Of a stretch of DNA of 64,000 nucleotides, positions 33,681 through 44,485 are shown piece by piece (the first letter of the stretch is position 1; the number at the start of each line of letters is the position of its first letter). The notes under the pieces were generated by a model. That model was not told the origin of the DNA. It saw nothing but the letters and a program-made list of their open reading frames with translations, and ran no database searches. Made by a program: the position numbers and the translations under genes. The stretch covers positions 1,390,537-1,454,536 of the forward strand of contig NW_022985168.1 of the NCBI RefSeq assembly GCF_010093535.1, read 5' to 3'. The stretch is from Lindgomyces ingoldianus (Eukaryota > Ascomycota > Dothideomycetes > Pleosporales > Lindgomycetaceae).

Positions 33681-34122
33681 TGTTACGATCTGAAAAGGAG
33701 GACTCACCCGGGACGCTCTATGGGAGGTCATGGGAATGGTAACCAACCAAGGGGCTGGTATGGACACAGCGTGGTGCTGCGAAGCTAGCGGGAACGTGAT
33801 GTGATAGTCGCGCCCAGAACTATCGCTCACGGTGATCACGGTTATCAGAGTGATCAGCAGGAATATATATAGTAGGCGAAGGTACTCCTGTAGGACTTTC
33901 GCGTTCAACCTTGTTTAGTACCTCCACTACTAGCTCAATACATTGGTTACCCCTCAATACTCTTGCCAGATCGACTACCGATACTGTCTTAGTATTCCCC
34001 ACCGTCGTGCCGCCTGTAAGACATCTTCCCAGAGACCAAACCGAGCTCTCTAGCCACATCAGCTTAGACCTACTGAAGGTCTTCGACCACTAAGTTCACT
34101 CAAGCAGTTAGAGTCTTTAACG
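33681..34122 (-). mobile_element. solo-LTR-like retrotransposon remnant, copy 2
   Basis: Read on the minus strand it starts near CGTTAAAGACTC (34122) and ends CAGATCGTAACA (33681). The plus-strand flanks CCTAC (33676-33680) and CCTAA (34123-34127) nearly match, compatible with a 5-bp target duplication. It is less mutated and about 80 bp longer than copy 1. A TATATATA stretch in the middle (about 33863-33872) could be the old promoter. No protein domain found. Confidence 0.6.
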
Positions 34123-34677
34123 CCTAACCTCTCAGGTCTGCTCACAATACCGAGGGCTAAAAGAGATTTTATCCTGCTAGTGAAGGACACAGGTGGTTTT
34201 GAAGAGCTTCACTCTGTTAATGGACAAGAAATCCTGAAAAATTTTGATGATGCGACAACTAATCCCTATAAAGAAAAGGTCGACGAGTGGGAGTAATTAG
34301 AACAATTTATACTGGCATGAAATTTCAAAGTTTGACTATTAAAAAAGGTTTATTGAATTGGAGCGCAAGAAGGATCCCTATCTCCGTCCCCCTACAGTCT
34401 GCAATTTAAACGCTCCCCAAAAATTTGTCCGCATGCTAGCGCTTGCCGTTGACAGAACGAAGGACTCGAATGCATGTGTAGAATTTGGTCGAAACTATTA
34501 TAATCGATCTACGGCAGGATGGAAGTAAGAACATGAAGCAATACAGAAAGTCTGTAAAGACAAGATTTAGAACTGTAGTTTGGGGCATATTTCAACCGAA
34601 CGAGGCTGTTTGTTGACGAAGGAACTGTAGTGCGGGGAGCATGCCCCCCAGATGCAATAGACATGCATTAGTCTTTA
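34123..34677. other. gap between LTR copy 2 and decayed gene
   Basis: 555 bp with stops in every frame and no recognised feature. Confidence 0.35.
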
Positions 34678-35363
34678 CCTCCGATACTGCCGTCGGTAGG
34701 CTTGTACGGAAATACTCTAGCATTGATCGTGCTGGGTTGCCGACTCTGCCCTGCATCAAAGGACTTGGTCAGTCAGATTGACGCCACCAATCCAGCAAGA
34801 CTCTCACAGAACTCTTGAATCTCAGAGTTTTGAATAGAGTTACCTATCATCTTGAGCTTTACCAGAATATGGGTCTAGGCTGCTTTACTAACTTGTTGGG
34901 CAGGATATCTCCCGAGGTGTACCAGCTGATTGGGATCTGGAGTCCTTGTGCGACAGAGCCTGATGCCTGAAGCCCTAAGCTGTTTGGCATCCAGCCTTAA
35001 TACCACGTCGACCGATACACTCCGCAAATCTGGAATTGGATCCTCCTCTGCTCCGTGCAATTCTCCTAGCAAATTTAAGGTTGCATCGCTGACCTCTTCT
35101 CTGATAAGTAATTCAACATCCCATAAGTTTCAGAAAGGCTAGATTTGGTTCTGCCGATGTAGATGCAACAGCTGCAGGTTTGACACAAATTCTACATGCA
35201 TCTATCAAAGTCGTCATGTAATTTAGATACAAACTACACAAGAGTTGATACAATCCAAATTCATGAGATTAAACTTGAAGGCTGATAACTTCAACTTAGA
35301 GACGAAATCGCGGAGTAAATCATGTGGCTGAAACATTTGGCCGCCAACACAAAAGAAATTCAT
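34678..35363 (-). pseudogene. decayed gene of unknown family
   Basis: Not recognised. The minus strand carries several consecutive protein-like blocks: MNFFCVGGQMFQPHD with SKLKLSAFKFNLMNLDC (from 35363), TLIDACRICVKPAAVAST (about 35210), then after a frame change WDVELLIREEVSDATLNLL, PIPDLRSVSVDVVLRLDAK, RLCRTRTPDPNQLVHLGRYP, and finally KLKMIGNSIQNSEIQEFC and TINARVFPYKPTDGSIGGKD with a stop at 34678-34680. At least two in-frame stops (near 34878 and 34768) and one frameshift break it; one break near 35215-35235 may instead be an intron. The uneven pattern of long readable stretches split by single lesions is what a once-functional gene looks like after fairly recent loss. Function unknown. 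Confidence 0.5.
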
Positions 35364-36714
35364 TCCAGGGCCAAATTACTGAGCTGGGCGTCAAGAGTTC
35401 AGCTGGCCCAGATCTGGGACAACTGACTAGAACAACGGAACTGGGGCTCCATACTTAGGTTGGTCTTGACTAGCTCGTTTCGTTTCGTCACTGCCCAATT
35501 CTATACTCTGTATACCCAGGATTGAAATTTGGAAAGGGACTTTGGTGAGCGGATCTCCCTTGAGCGTACATTGCTGACCATTTGAAAACGCCCGCGGCCT
35601 ACTTTGTCCCTTTTGCTCATGACTCGACTCGGAGAAACGAGCAAAACTCATCCTCCAATATCGCGGCCCCAAATATTCAACAACATTTCACATCTAGCAC
35701 TATTATGTCTCTAGTATCCGACCTGAGAGCCTCCCTTGATTGACCCTTTACTATAGAAGTGAATAATTCAATAGAGTTTAATGATTGATTGATTGATTGA
35801 GTTTATAGCAATACTTAGCAATACAATACTGTTTAGAAAGAAATAGCAATCAATACAATCTTGTCTTGATGCACGATAGTGCGTGTGTTTACCTCGCGTA
35901 GCAGGAGCCAACTGGATCAAAAGAATATGGAGGATTGACCCTTGGATAGGTCTAATTATGAAAGCGGAGATATCAAGCCGTCACAGGTGGTACTCGGTGA
36001 GTCTGAACACGTGATAGACAGTCACGTGAGTCCTGTATCAACGAATGCTGCTTGATTATCTTAATCTCGGGAATCTAAAATATAGCACAAGTCAAGCTAC
36101 CATAGTCAGGGTGCGAGCGGAAGCCTCGAAAATTGTACTAGACCCTAGCTCTTCCTCTAATGTCGATGATCATCGAGTTCAGACTATGAAATCACTAGGA
36201 TTTAATAGCAGAAGCAATCTTGAAATATACCTAAGTTTCTTGTCAATCAGTTAATCACTTCATCAAGCTTTGCGCTCTTGAATAACTTTCTTCAATTCAA
36301 TATTTCAATCAATTTGCAGACATGTTGCAGGGTAAGTAGCTCCGGGTTTCTTCCATTTTGGTCCAACGTAGATAGGTTCAGAAAATAGCTAAAGATTGAA
36401 ATTCTTTTCTCCCGTTCTGCATTCAACTTGTAACAGTATCGCTATTTCTTGTTCTTATCGATACGAATCAGATTTCTGAATTGGGAGCAGATAGAATATA
36501 CCCACGATGCTAGAGAAACGTAACACACGAAAAATTTGGAGAGAAGCCAACTTCGTCACGAGAATAGTGCGATTTTATTGAAATCTCACAACAATACGTT
36601 CACAACAACACGTCCACATCGTGCAGGAGAGAACGGCATTGCTCATCGGCACAGTGTTCGCGTACCTTTCCTAATACAACATTTTGACCGTCGATCTTTC
36701 TTATCCCCACCAAA
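35364..36714. other. gap between decayed gene and transposase relic
   Basis: About 1.35 kb without a supported gene. It has a four-unit GATT run (35785-35800) and a CAATAC-type direct repeat near 35808-35830. Lineage-specific decayed DNA is likely; I could not find the left end of the neighbouring hAT relic here. Confidence 0.35.
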
Positions 36715-37583
36715 ATGCCTTTGACCAACTTTCTAACCGATATTTCGACTTGCTCTCCACCTAGAGGTGCGCTTAATCCAGGAACTCCCTTTCATTGTAT
36801 TCCTTCTATTGACTCATACGTCGTTCCTGAAGAGTCAGCCATCTCTTCTGGCCCAACCAAACAGGAATGGGATACCTTTCCCGAACATTTCCGGCCGGGG
36901 TACCTAATCTCCAAAAGCAAGCGGTTCGGCTGGACATGGGAATACGCCTATTACATTTTATAGAAGGATGCGAATCTTTAGGTTTGTCGCCTCTGCGTTA
37001 AAAAGAGGAAAAGACACAAACCTCAGAAGTACGCCGCCGGCTGCACAAGATCATACAAACATCATCGCACTGAGAAACACAGCATTATCGACTCAATAAG
37101 GAAGTTAAAACGGAAAAGAGAACCCACTCCTGTTTCGGTTTTGCAGTGATTTCTCGACCCGGTGACTTCGAACAAGGCCCTGAGGGAATTCGATGTGACT
37201 CATTTTCACGAGCTCTTGACTGATTGGATTGCCTTTGACCACATCTTTTTCGCAAACTGGAGGGCCCACGATTCCGAGCTCTATTGGAATATCTAAATCC
37301 TTGTGTCAAGGGCAGCATTCCATCCCATCCAATGGTCACAAAGTCATTGGATATGAAGCTCGAAAAGCATCCCGATTCCGTCAGGAGTCTTATTCAGGCC
37401 GCGTCTACCCAAGTTCACATTTCCTTCGATGGCTGGACAGCCAATAATAAGATCCCTACCCTCGGATTAGCCGCTTTCTTCTTGAATCGTTCGTTTAATG
37501 TAAGACAACTCTTAGGAAACGAATTCATTGTCATTAGAGAGGTGCTTGCTTTCTTCTATTTGCTACCTATGTGTCGATCATAA
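36715..37583 (+). pseudogene. hAT-type transposase relic (N-terminal, BED zinc finger part)
   Basis: Plus-strand pieces of one transposase: MPLTNFLTDIS... (36715), FGWTWEYAYYIL, then past two stops a BED-finger-like block VCRLCVKKRKRHKP with KYAAG and a KHHRTEKHSII histidine pair, KREPTPVSVLQ, THFHELLTDWIAFDHI, and after a frameshift near 37270 YLNPCVKGSIPSHPMV, VHISFDGWTANNKIPTLGL and FFLNRSFNVRQLL. CxxC...HxxxxH followed by FDGWT is the usual N-terminal layout of fungal hAT transposases. The C-terminal dimerisation region is missing, since sequence stops resembling the family at about 37560, just before the 3' end of SWI5. It differs from the element at 8430 in being little enriched for A/T. 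No terminal repeats found. Confidence 0.65.
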
Positions 37584-37649
37584 GGGGTATCTGTGTTTGC
37601 AATCGAAATAACAAAGAAGTCTTATCAGAACAGAACTATTCAACTACAT

Positions 37650-39248
37650 TTAGTCTTTAGCACAAATTCCAAACTCATCCTGAATTTCCACAATCCTCAC
37701 ACCCCGCTGGTCTGCTATCAACCCCATCAAGCCCTGACCTACGTCTTTTATCTCGTTGTACTCATGGAGAAGCTTGATGTGCTTCTTGACGATCTTGTTC
37801 GCGGCTGCCATAACCTCTGCATCGGTGAGTTCGGCTGTGGAAGGTGAAGACGCCGTGGAGGATGCATTGGTTTTCGCGATAGCGTCCTGTATGTTTGGGA
37901 GGGCAGCTAGAGACGCAATGAGGGTACCTCGGTGGGCACGGAGCTCTTCAAGGTCTTGGGAGGATTTTGAAGGGCTTGAGGATTTGAGTGGGGAGCCGGG
38001 TTTGACTGGAGGTGATGACTCCGGTTGGGGTTGAGGTTCTGGTAAGTTGGTGGTATTTGGAGGGCTATTCTGCGTTTGAGAGCCATTTGGTTCCAGCAGA
38101 GATCTTAATTTAGCTGCACTATCAGACTCGCGGGTCGATATGTCGCTAGTAGACCCACGCTGCTGTGAATCCTGTGCCGTTGTCGCTTTAGTCGTGGGTT
38201 TAGTGCCCCGATTGCCATCACCGCATAAACTGTGTTCCTGAGAGGACGCATTCAACGCAGGTATCGTCAATTCAGTCAAATTGGTTTCATCTCGCCGTGA
38301 AGGATCCTTGCTAGGGTCAATCTACCAGGGAGTCAGTTTCAGGGGACGTAAAAGTCAGAACAGACATACCTGGGGCTGAGGAGTCCTCCTTCCCTCATGG
38401 CCAGCATCTGCCATCTCAACATCTTTGAGCGACCGTTCATCCGAGCTATGGATTTTCTCTATCGCCGCTTCTACTTCCTCCTTCATCCCTCTGTCGGACT
38501 CTTGATGTGGTGGCCGAAAACTTAATTCTCCACCAGTCAATTTTGTTGCGTCGACTGGGAGGTGAGAATGCCTCAAAGGCCGGATTTCCTGTTGGGATAC
38601 TGTCCTCTTATCCTCGAGAGATGGCAGATCCTTCAACATGGATGCTGTATCTTCATTGTCGGGCGAAATAGTCTGCCGCTTGGCACTTTCGTCTTCCGCG
38701 GTAGATTCCGACTTTTGTACAGTGAGAATTGGTCTGTCCACGGAGACCACACAGCTGTCTGCTGTTCCTCCATCGTTATCACCTGGTTGTGAAATTGGGT
38801 GCACGAATTCCATAACTTCTGCATTTGCAACTCGCTCCGACATTTTCTGTTCCGAGTTGCGTACAGCTGGATCTAGAATTTCAATTCGTTCCGTAACACT
38901 ATATTCAACCTGCATACATTCCAACTCTTGTACAGTCTCTATGTTGCCGGGATTGGCTTCGCGCCGCTGTAAGGGAGGTTCGTTAGACTGTAGGTCAGCT
39001 GAATGGGTAGGACTAGATATATCGATATTCGCGAAAATGTTTGCTTGAGCTTGATTCAAGCTTTCAACTTGTTTTAAGGCGATGCTTGAAACATCGTCAC
39101 CGAACGCTTCGAACGCGTCTTTGGCATGGAGAGCATCGTCTTTGGCGGGAGAAAGCCTGTCAGCAGAGATGGAGGTTACAACCGGCGAGGATGTCATAAA
39201 CTCGTCTTCCGAGTCAGGAACCTCCGTGACGCCCGCCATGAGAACCAT
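37650..39248 (-). CDS. SWI5: Swi5-domain DNA recombination protein with long N-terminal extension
   Basis: Partner of Sfr1 that helps Rad51/Dmc1 filaments in homologous recombination. Exons 38370-39248 and 37650-38321, 48-bp intron, 516 residues. The last 80 or so residues are the Swi5 coiled-coil domain: IVKKHIKLLHEYNEIKDVGQ, GLMGLIADQRGVRIVEI and a final EFGICAKD. Everything before is acidic, S/T/P-rich and probably disordered, starting with the VPDSEDEF motif often seen at the N-terminus of fungal nuclear proteins. The family is often only 80-150 residues, so the extension is large, though filamentous fungi commonly have one. The start could also be the Met at 39239 (MAGVTEVPDSEDE), three codons later. 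Confidence 0.85.
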
Positions 39249-39545
39249 TTCAAGGGTTTGGTGTTGGAGCTTGCGAAGACGCAGTCGTCATCCTTCGGCG
39301 AACCAGTCTCGGAAGTACCGGCCGCCAAGAACTCCGTGCCTTCCGTTCACGTAAGCGGCAATCACGACCGCATGAATGTTGGGCTTTCACTGAAACAACC
39401 TGCGCCTCCTATCCACTCGACGCTTTGTTTCTCGGTCCCATACCCCTCTCTGGATGCTTTTCACTGCCTGAAACCCTCCACGTCGGAGTCACCACCGCTC
39501 TGTCGTCACCAGTCTCGACAAACTGACGCCCTATCGAACGGAAAC

Positions 39546-41171
39546 ATGGTTGAGGCCGGGATAAAGTCGCGAGGTGCGGCCCTCGTCTTGTTGCTCCTCA
39601 CATTTGCAGTGAGGGCGAGGGCACACGAGCACCACATGGACAACATCGAGGAGGGCCAGTCTATTTCCGGAGATCCGATTGTATGTTGAGGCAGACGCTG
39701 CGTAGAGGGAGTCGATGGTGAATGCTAACGGATTCCTTAGGATTCAATACTATGGATCCATATTTTGGTGCAGGCGCTGGCTTGGGGAGTGCTATTCCCC
39801 ACGGGAATGGTTTTAGGGGTATGTTATGCCGATTTGAGAGCCTGAGGATCGCCATGGACTAATTCGCGGTAGATAATCCGCTCCAAATGGCATGTTCCCG
39901 TTCAAACCACCGGTACCGTCCTCGCAATAGTGGGATACTTCCTCGGACATGGCCACAAAGGGCGGCAATTTGCGTCAAACATACATTCGAAGTTCGTCCC
40001 GATCATCATGCTTCTGCTCATAATCCAGGTGGCAATGGGCGTGTATCTTAAGCTTCACTTGGAACGAGGAATCTATGGGAAAATACGGAAGATTGTTGTC
40101 AAGGGACATGGCGTTGTTGGCAAACTCATGCCCATTGTGACATGGGCCCAGTTCGTCTTTGGGGGTATTACGGCCCTGGGCTTCTGCCGCGGCGACCATA
40201 CCGGACAATGCCTGGCCCATTTCATTATGGGAGGAGCATTTATCGCATACGGAGTTATTCTTACCATCCTGCTACTCGTAGGGCAACTTTGGCTTCGGAG
40301 ATCCGGACGGAGTCAAGAATTCTTCGATTCGCTGGTCATTGCAGCCTGGGGATGCGTCAATACCTTCACGGAACATCGTTGGGGCGGGCCATGGGTTCAC
40401 AATGACCTACAACATACCTCTATGGGTATCATCTGGTGGTGTGCCGGCTTGGTTGGCATCTGGCTAAGCCGCACAAGAGACGGAAGACCGAAGCGAAATC
40501 TCATTCCCGGAATTGTTATCCTGCTCACTGGCTACGGGATGTCGGCCCATCCCCAGACGCTGCCTCTGTCGAACATAGTTCACACCCTTTTTGGCTACAC
40601 GCTGATGGCTGCCGGCGTCACTCGCATTATTGAAATTGCCTTCGTTTTGAAAGATCGAAATGCCACGACCGCTGACGGCTCCGACCCGAGCAGCTTCCAG
40701 TATTTGCCTCCATTCGTAAGTCGCTTCTTAGTCTAAGTCTAGGACGGGAACTAATGAAATGCAAGCTCCTATATGCGTCCGGCTTCTTGTTCATGGGCGC
40801 CACAGAAGAGCAGATGCAACTTCTCTCTGACGCCCATGTAAGCCACGTGTCTTACGTCCTCATTCTATACAGCATCTCCTTCCTCCTATTTCTTTGTAAG
40901 TATTTGTCCCTTTTGTACCTCTACTTGTATGCTAACCACATCGCCAGTCGTCAACATGCTCCTCCATCTCTACGCTGTACACGCATGGGGCATGAACTCG
41001 AAGTCTGATGCCGAAGCCCCCAGAGCCAACGGGATGCCGAATGGCCATGCAAGAGTTGATAGGCAAGTACGAGATGCGGAAGAGTTCGAGCTCGAGGGTC
41101 TCATGTCTGAGGACGAGGCACAGGGTCCTGTTCAGAGTAAGGAAGGACGACCGTTGGCCGCTCAGCATTGA
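39546..41171 (+). CDS. YTP1-like polytopic membrane protein (cytochrome b561-like fold)
   Basis: Five exons, 39546-39680, 39741-39818, 39873-40715, 40766-40895 and 40948-41171, all in phase, give 469 residues. A cleavable signal peptide (GAALVLLLLTFAVRARA) is followed by a histidine-rich HEHHMDN segment. The N-terminal four-helix half (DUF2427-like) has conserved histidines in WHVPVQTTGTVLA, GHGHKGRQ and KGHGVVGKLM, spaced as heme-ligand histidines are in b561 proteins. The C-terminal Ytp1 half has WGGPWVHNDLQHTSMGIIWW, GYGMSAHPQTLPLSNIVHTL and LLYASGFLFMGATEEQ. Tail is acidic and cytosolic. No enzymatic role is established for this fungal family; heme binding and electron transfer are inference from the fold. 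Located in the secretory pathway or vacuole by the signal peptide. Confidence 0.87.
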
Positions 41172-42688
41172 TGTACATATTTTATGGTTTTTTACATCTT
41201 CCCTTCTTCTACTTCCTAGGGCAGGTGTTTGGGCGTGATATTAAGATGGATTAATGATTGAGGGCAACGAATTCTTGGTATTGGGTAAGGTGGTTGGGCC
41301 TACAAGACTCTGGCACGTCTTCATTGCGTCAATTGGATTATTTTGGATCTTCATATTTGCACTTTATTTTCTTCATCCATCTACGTCCAATCTCTCAGTC
41401 ACTCGTCCCATACCTCACGAGTTCAATTTCAAAAAGATTCTGCAGAAAGATACCCTCGCATGAAATAGCCTAATGCTTTCTCCACAGAGTCCTGCGTCCA
41501 ATTCGTGGATCGAGAGATCTGAACACGATTTTCAAATGCGGATAGTCCATTTCGGGATCATGAGTAGGTACATGTTCACAGTTGCGCCACTGTCCTATGA
41601 TTGCTCTTACTGAGCAGCTTCAATTCGCTCTTACTGTTCCACGGGTGCGGAGAAGCTGTGATTGGCGTTCCAAGACTCAACACTTTGTCTTCCAAGATTC
41701 ACGAGGTCTGCATTCATCTGGGCAAGTCGGTCTGAGTTGAGTGATTCTATGAGTTTGTTCCTTTTCACGTGAACGAAGGCATAAGTACAAGCACAGCTAC
41801 GGATCGGAAAGTTTCGTGGGCTGGAATTGTTAAGGCTAGGCTACGAGTGATCATCCAATCTTTCCAACCATCACGGTTAATCCGCTGAGCTGGAAGCTGA
41901 ACACTGAGGCCTTCCTGCCTGCCTGTCTGCCTCCAACAATGTCACATCGACGCAATTCCTCGGACGCTAAATCCGTGCCTCCACATACAGGCTATTCATT
42001 GCGATCCCGCATCGCATGTCGATCGTCGGGCTCGTCGGGGTGCATTGTATATGCTCACACACGCACGTAGAAGCCCAGCCCACAGCTTCAAACGCGAATC
42101 GGCGAACGGGGGCTTCGGACCCCATGACGCTCCAATCCTAGTCTGAGAAGTCCCCTAGGTCGGGAGACAAGGATGTTGTAGTGGAGCGGACTACGATTGG
42201 TTTACAAGACTCTGAGGATACAGATATGGATATTTTGAGTGAGAAAGTAATGAAGGGAATGAGGTTAGAGGGTGATTTAATGGATGCAAGTCTTGTAAGC
42301 CATGACTACGGTCTAGGAAACCAGGAGAGAGTCACACAAGCGGAAGATAGCATGGAGGGGAGAGGAGGGTGGGGTAGCGATCCGACTGGGACGTAGAGAT
42401 GTAGGTGGAGGAGGAATTTGGCTAAATTTGGGAAGTTGTTTGCGTTTTTGTGTTTAATAAGACCTAGATGGCGGAAATATTCGTAGAGTGTGAGATATTA
42501 TGGATAGAAGTTCACACAAGATATACGCAAAGATGAGAATTGGAATGTCGCATGAGGATTACTTCAGCACACCCATCAGTTCAGAATGAAGACACGACTA
42601 GTGTCGAGGGTTTGGGAGTATGGGTGGTATTCCCTATTGGCTATCATCCTGATATACATTGCGTCGTCTCTCATCACATGAACGGGTA
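41172..42688. other. convergent gap, YTP1-like / RAD14
   Basis: 1.5 kb between two converging genes. A 71-codon acidic frame at 42181-42396 is the longest of note and shows no domain. A CCTGCCTGCCTGTCTGCCT run lies near 41916-41934. Nothing else recognised. Confidence 0.35.
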
Positions 42689-43957
42689 TTAAAACTCCAA
42701 CTCCTCAACCTCCATCCCACACTCTTCACACCTCTTCCTCATCATGCCCGTTTCCGGATCCAACACACTCCTCCCCCACTCATGCACATGTCTATCCCCC
42801 CATCCCTTAATCCGATCACCAAAATTCGCTCCTTCTCCCTGCCCCCCTAACTTCGCGCGTTTATACGCCTCCACCCTCGTCCTTTTCTTCAAATCCTCGA
42901 GCTTGTTCTTAAATTTCTTCTCCTTCCTGGCTTTCGCAATGCCCTGTCTTTTCTCATACTCAGCGTCTAAAGCTTCCGGCGATCCCCACTTCTTAGGCGA
43001 GAAGGCGTAGGCTTCGACTTGCAGACGTAGGAATAGCTGCATGTTATTCCAGTTTGTTTTGTGGGGATTTGGGCGCTCGAGATGGGGCAAGAGTTCTTCA
43101 TCTTTGAGCTCCGGATCAGTTAAGAGGTAGTCTTCACGGGCTTCCGTTTTAGTAAGCAGTGAGTACTTGTCTGGGTATTTTTCGCGACAGGCGGCGCAGA
43201 TGGATATCGAGAAGACATCGGCCCATTTCCAGTCCACTTCTAAACTCCTGCATTCGCGACATTTGCCGGGAATATCGCGGAGTCCGTCGTTGTATTTGCC
43301 CTTGAACTCTTCTCCTGAAGCAGTACCCTCGGCTAATTCGTCTTCTCGTCCATCGTCTGCGTTTAGGATGGAGATACCAGGCTCATACACCCCGGCCCTA
43401 TTCTCCCTTAACTTCCGCCGAACACGCTCGCGCTCCCACTCCGCAAGCGTCATTCCCTCGGGCTTCTGCTCCTCTTCTTTCCCGCGCCCACTCCACATGG
43501 CCTTGTTATGTGGATCATCGATCGTACTCAAAAACCCACCCTTCGTGTCCGTCATTTTAGAAAAGTCATATTCGATGTACTCGGAGCGGCCGAAGTTTTT
43601 GGCCGGCTGGATGAAGTCATTGGAAGGCGGTTGTGTCATTCCGGTGTTAGTGCTGGTGGATACGATGCGGGAGGTTTTAGGGACAGAGGAGGGAGCTAGA
43701 GAGGAGTAGGGACGTTTCGTGCCGGAGACTGGGACGGGCTGGGGGGCGGTCGGGGTTGTCATTTTGGTGGTGGTGGATTGCGCGAGGGCTTTGGCTTTTA
43801 GGCGGGCTTCTTCCTGAGTTGGATTAGTATGAGATGGTGATATGAGGAGTTGTGGAGGTAGTACCATTCTTCGAATTTGCTCCGGGGTGAGCGGGTTTGG
43901 GGGGAGTCTGCCAGAGGAGCGGGTTGCCTGTGGTGGCGTTGAGGGTCGGTCTGCCAT
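42689..43957 (-). CDS. RAD14: nucleotide excision repair protein Rad14 / XPA
   Basis: Damage-verification factor of nucleotide excision repair that binds DNA and brings in TFIIH and RPA. Single exon, 422 residues from the Met at 43957 (MADRPSTPPQATRSSGRLPP); the frame runs a further 29 codons upstream but that part looks like 5' leader. A zinc finger with Cys233, Cys236, Cys254 and Cys257 (CREC...CAAC) is followed by REKYPDKYSLLTKTEAREDY and the DNA-binding KRTRVEAYKRAKLGG region. The C-terminal HVHEWGRSVLD and CEECGMEVEELEF pair is typical of fungal Rad14. The N-terminal third is S/T/P-rich and disordered, with a conserved YIEYDFSKMTDTKGGF block before the finger. It is divergent from PTH1. 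Confidence 0.95.
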   Translation of the reverse strand: MADRPSTPPQATRSSGRLPPNPLTPEQIRRMVLPPQLLISPSHTNPTQEEARLKAKALAQSTTTKMTTPTAPQPVPVSGTKRPYSSLAPSSVPKTSRIVSTSTNTGMTQPPSNDFIQPAKNFGRSEYIEYDFSKMTDTKGGFLSTIDDPHNKAMWSGRGKEEEQKPEGMTLAEWERERVRRKLRENRAGVYEPGISILNADDGREDELAEGTASGEEFKGKYNDGLRDIPGKCRECRSLEVDWKWADVFSISICAACREKYPDKYSLLTKTEAREDYLLTDPELKDEELLPHLERPNPHKTNWNNMQLFLRLQVEAYAFSPKKWGSPEALDAEYEKRQGIAKARKEKKFKNKLEDLKKRTRVEAYKRAKLGGQGEGANFGDRIKGWGDRHVHEWGRSVLDPETGMMRKRCEECGMEVEELEF

Positions 43958-44485
43958 TGTAGAGGATGTGGACGGAGAAGACAGGAGCAGATTGAGAGAT
44001 AGAAGATGGAAAGAGCAGGAATTAAAAAGGGGACGAAAGTCCAAAGACGTTCCAAAGCGTATGCGTCCAAAGCCGGATGTGAGCTATCGGATTTTTTGAT
44101 ACGGAACGCTCAGTGTAAGTCGCGAGCGAGATGGTGATGCGCGCCCAGACCTCCAATTCGTTCAGCCTTATTTCCGCCTTCGGATCTCCGCCCTTTCTTT
44201 GAAGTTATCCTCGCAAAGGCTCACTTTCACGCCTAAATCTTATGTCATAGATGGGATTCACTGCACGAACAGCGAAAGCCAACGTCGGCAGTTCTCCAAT
44301 GCACCGCCATGACAAATACAGATATGACTCTTGCTGTGGCTGTGCGCTTCACAGTTGAACTAAGGAACAGCACAGTCATCAGGTATCAAACAATAGGCAA
44401 AGGAGAGCTCATATAACAAAAGCCGCCTACACTGTCTTCCCAATATCCCTCACTAACATTCATTGGTTTCGCACCCACTACAAAA
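43958..44485. promoter_or_regulatory. divergent intergenic region, RAD14 / PTH1
   Basis: 528 bp between two oppositely directed start codons, so it must serve both. A GCGCGCCCAGACC patch and CATGACAAATACAG near 44309 are visible but not assignable to known sites. Confidence 0.35.

Noticed and set aside
30523..37600. A giant mobile element (Starship) behind the accessory zone
   Set aside because: No tyrosine-recombinase (DUF3435) captain or cargo genes seen; the zone is explained by small transposon remains and decayed genes.
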